Positions 38,316 through 40,030 of a DNA stretch of 40,030 nucleotides are shown piece by piece; position 1 is the first letter of the stretch, and each line of letters opens with the position of its first letter. The position numbers and the translations under genes were made by a program. Origin of the DNA: JANXVV01 sp038230975 (GTDB lineage Bacteria > Planctomycetota > Phycisphaerae > Tepidisphaerales > Tepidisphaeraceae); assembly GCA_038230975.1 (NCBI GenBank), contig JBBRMF010000015.1, positions 1 to 40,030 on the forward strand. The letters are read 5' to 3'. The notes beneath the pieces were generated by a model. The model was not told the origin of the DNA. It did no database searches and saw nothing but the letters and a program-made list of their open reading frames with translations.

Positions 38316-40030
38316 ATGGAAATTCAGTCCGGCAATGCACGGCTGTTGATCGATCCTGTCGACGGTTCTCTCCGCGAACTGGGATTGACTGGCTTTCATC
38401 GCCCTCTTTTGGAGGGGAATGCAGGTTTATTCGACATCGCGCTTCCGTTGCCGGACGAGTTGCCCCACCGCCTGCGCTCGCCGCGCGGGCAACAAATATC
38501 GAGCGTCGAGCAAATCGGGAATGAATCGCATATTCGCTTCCGTTTGCTTCGATCTGAGCGGGGGCAGTATGACGTCTCTGCGGTCTTGCGGATTCGCCCG
38601 TCTCACGAGGGTGGATTTGCGATGCGACTTCACGTCGTGAACCACAGCCCGCATGTCATTCCGCAAATCCTCTTCCCACACCTGGCCGGGCTGATGCCAA
38701 CCGGTGATCCGAAGCACGAGGAATTGCATCTGGGGCGTTCCGTGAAACAACCGCATGTCTCGATGCAATCTCCTGATGGCGCGGCTGCGTTCTACGAACT
38801 TTATCGCCGCTGGTATTTTATCTATGGCATGCATGAATGGTGCATGAAATGGTTCCGCATCGGCAACAGCCATCGCGGTTTGTCAGTCTTCTCGGACGAT
38901 TTGGATGTTCCCCTGCAGGGTTTATACGTCGAGCGAGAAAAACTCACTCCGAAGCTCACTATTTCCTGGGCTCATTACCCGCACATTGAAACAGGCGATA
39001 GCTGGACGAGCCCGGAATTCACAGTGCAGCCACACGACGGCGATTGGCGTGTCGGAATCGAGCAGTACAAAGCGTTCACTTCAGCAAATCTGCCCACCGT
39101 AAAACCCACGCACTACTTACAGGATTCACTTGGGGCACGGAGCCTCTATTTTTCGACGTACCTGTATGATAGCGACCCGAATTTCCTTTATCGGGATCTC
39201 CCGGTTGCGGCGCGCGATGCGAAAGCTCACGGGCTCAAAGAGCTGATTTGCTGGTTCCTTTTCGACAGCTATTTCGAGCTGCCGATGAAACTGAATCCGA
39301 AGCTCGGAACGGAAGCGGAGTTGAAACAGGCTATTGCCGAATGTCGGCAATTGGGTGTGAATGTTGTGCCTTTTGTAAGTTGTCGCTCCCTGAAAACGCG
39401 CACCGCACCAAAGGCTTGGTTTGAAACCGATGAGCATGGAAACCGCCGCACTCAGGCCTGGTCGTACTCGCTGAATTTTGTTCCGACGTTTAATCCGCCG
39501 TATTGTAATCGAGACGAATCCGCCTTCATCTGCCCGGCGACGGTCGGGTATCAGCAGGCTTTTGCGGAAGGCTGTGCAGCACTGCATCGCCTCGGGTTTT
39601 CCAGCATTTGTTTCGACCAACTCTTCGCCGATCGGCTCTGTTATGCCGCGAACCATCACCACAGGCCGCAGGAATTACTCAAACCTCTTTACGCGCTCAG
39701 CAAACAGATATTGCATGCCGGGCAATTAATCGATCCGCACGCGAGTTTCTCAGGGGAATTCTACAACGATGTTTCACAGACATTTCAGCATTACAATTGG
39801 GATTGGATCACCGGCGCGAATTCCCTGAATGATCTGGAGCCCTTTCGGTATGTATTCCCGCATTTTCGTCTGGGATTGCTGGTCGATCGCAGTCGGCGTT
39901 GGCTGTTGGAAGGCTTCACCCGCGGTTTGTTCCTCAACTTTCTCCCCGAAGGTGGTGAAGGCCTCATCGACGGCGACGCGGAGTTCAGCGATCTCGTCAA
40001 ACGCCTCGCCGACGCCCGCAAACGATTTTC
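38316..40030 (+). CDS. Large glycosidase-like protein (DUF6259-like), cut by window edge
   Basis: The frame is open from ATG 38316 to the window end, about 571 codons, without a stop. The N-terminal ~240 residues (MEIQSGNARLLIDPVDGSLR) are beta-rich, like the galactose-mutarotase-type front domain of many glycosidases. From ~265 a barrel-like region follows: AHGLKELICWFLFDSYFELP, LKQAIAECRQLGVNVVPFVS and LGFSSICFDQLFADRLCYAA, the last with an Asp placed like a catalytic residue. No signal peptide is seen. I recall this layout as DUF6259, without certainty. It is divergent from the KDG-kinase-like gene, 81 bp away. Substrate unknown. Confidence 0.75.
   Translation, partial: MEIQSGNARLLIDPVDGSLRELGLTGFHRPLLEGNAGLFDIALPLPDELPHRLRSPRGQQISSVEQIGNESHIRFRLLRSERGQYDVSAVLRIRPSHEGGFAMRLHVVNHSPHVIPQILFPHLAGLMPTGDPKHEELHLGRSVKQPHVSMQSPDGAAAFYELYRRWYFIYGMHEWCMKWFRIGNSHRGLSVFSDDLDVPLQGLYVEREKLTPKLTISWAHYPHIETGDSWTSPEFTVQPHDGDWRVGIEQYKAFTSANLPTVKPTHYLQDSLGARSLYFSTYLYDSDPNFLYRDLPVAARDAKAHGLKELICWFLFDSYFELPMKLNPKLGTEAELKQAIAECRQLGVNVVPFVSCRSLKTRTAPKAWFETDEHGNRRTQAWSYSLNFVPTFNPPYCNRDESAFICPATVGYQQAFAEGCAALHRLGFSSICFDQLFADRLCYAANHHHRPQELLKPLYALSKQILHAGQLIDPHASFSGEFYNDVSQTFQHYNWDWITGANSLNDLEPFRYVFPHFRLGLLVDRSRRWLLEGFTRGLFLNFLPEGGEGLIDGDAEFSDLVKRLADARKRF

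Overview
The window looks like a chromosomal segment of a Planctomycetota bacterium, possibly Phycisphaerae or Tepidisphaerales-like. This is inferred from PEP-CTERM exported proteins (one of them a giant repeat protein), a tuf-rpmG-trnW-secE-nusG-rplKAJL block with unusual spacers, an 88-residue coiled-coil protein, and dispersed palindromes whose translations give the junk peptides often seen in planctomycete genomes. No sequence search could be run. Both ends cut genes: proB on the left and a glycosidase-like gene on the right.

Layout. 1-4.1 kb: end of proB, a small Tyr/His-rich exported protein, efp on the minus strand, a DUF1275 membrane protein with a STAS-like tail, and a PEP-CTERM protein. 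4.2-10.5 kb, minus strand: a surface-glycan island with a large two-part glycosyltransferase (GT41/OGT-like), a GDP-mannose-dehydratase-like SDR, a sugar C-methyltransferase, a DUF6165-like protein and an FkbM methyltransferase. 10.6-17.5 kb: a nitrate-reduction module. Cytochrome b, molybdopterin catalytic subunit, four-cluster ferredoxin, Rieske protein and a small membrane protein run on the minus strand, divergent from a NarK transporter. I read it as nitrate import coupled to a possibly quinol-fed, membrane-attached reductase with a NarB/NapA-type catalytic subunit.

17.7-23 kb: fabI, a coiled-coil protein, two small membrane proteins, an AraC-type regulator and a Fur-family regulator with altered metal ligands. 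23-26.3 kb: a long PEP-CTERM protein of four tandem repeats of about 700 bp that has no start codon or signal peptide. 26.3-33 kb, minus strand: a probable group II intron remnant after the rplL terminator, then rplL, rplJ, rplA, rplK, a membrane protein, nusG, secE, tRNA-Trp, rpmG, tuf and tRNA-Thr. 33.3-40 kb: a half-length HrpA helicase, a lone receiver protein, an ECF sigma factor with a putative membrane partner, a KDG-kinase-like PfkB protein and the edge-truncated glycosidase-like gene.

The least expected structure is in the repeats. A 96-bp hairpin element occurs three times between near-perfect 5-6 bp direct repeats. In two copies it splits a second palindromic repeat whose sequence is restored when the element and one direct repeat are removed. 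A third hairpin family sits in four spacers of the translation block.
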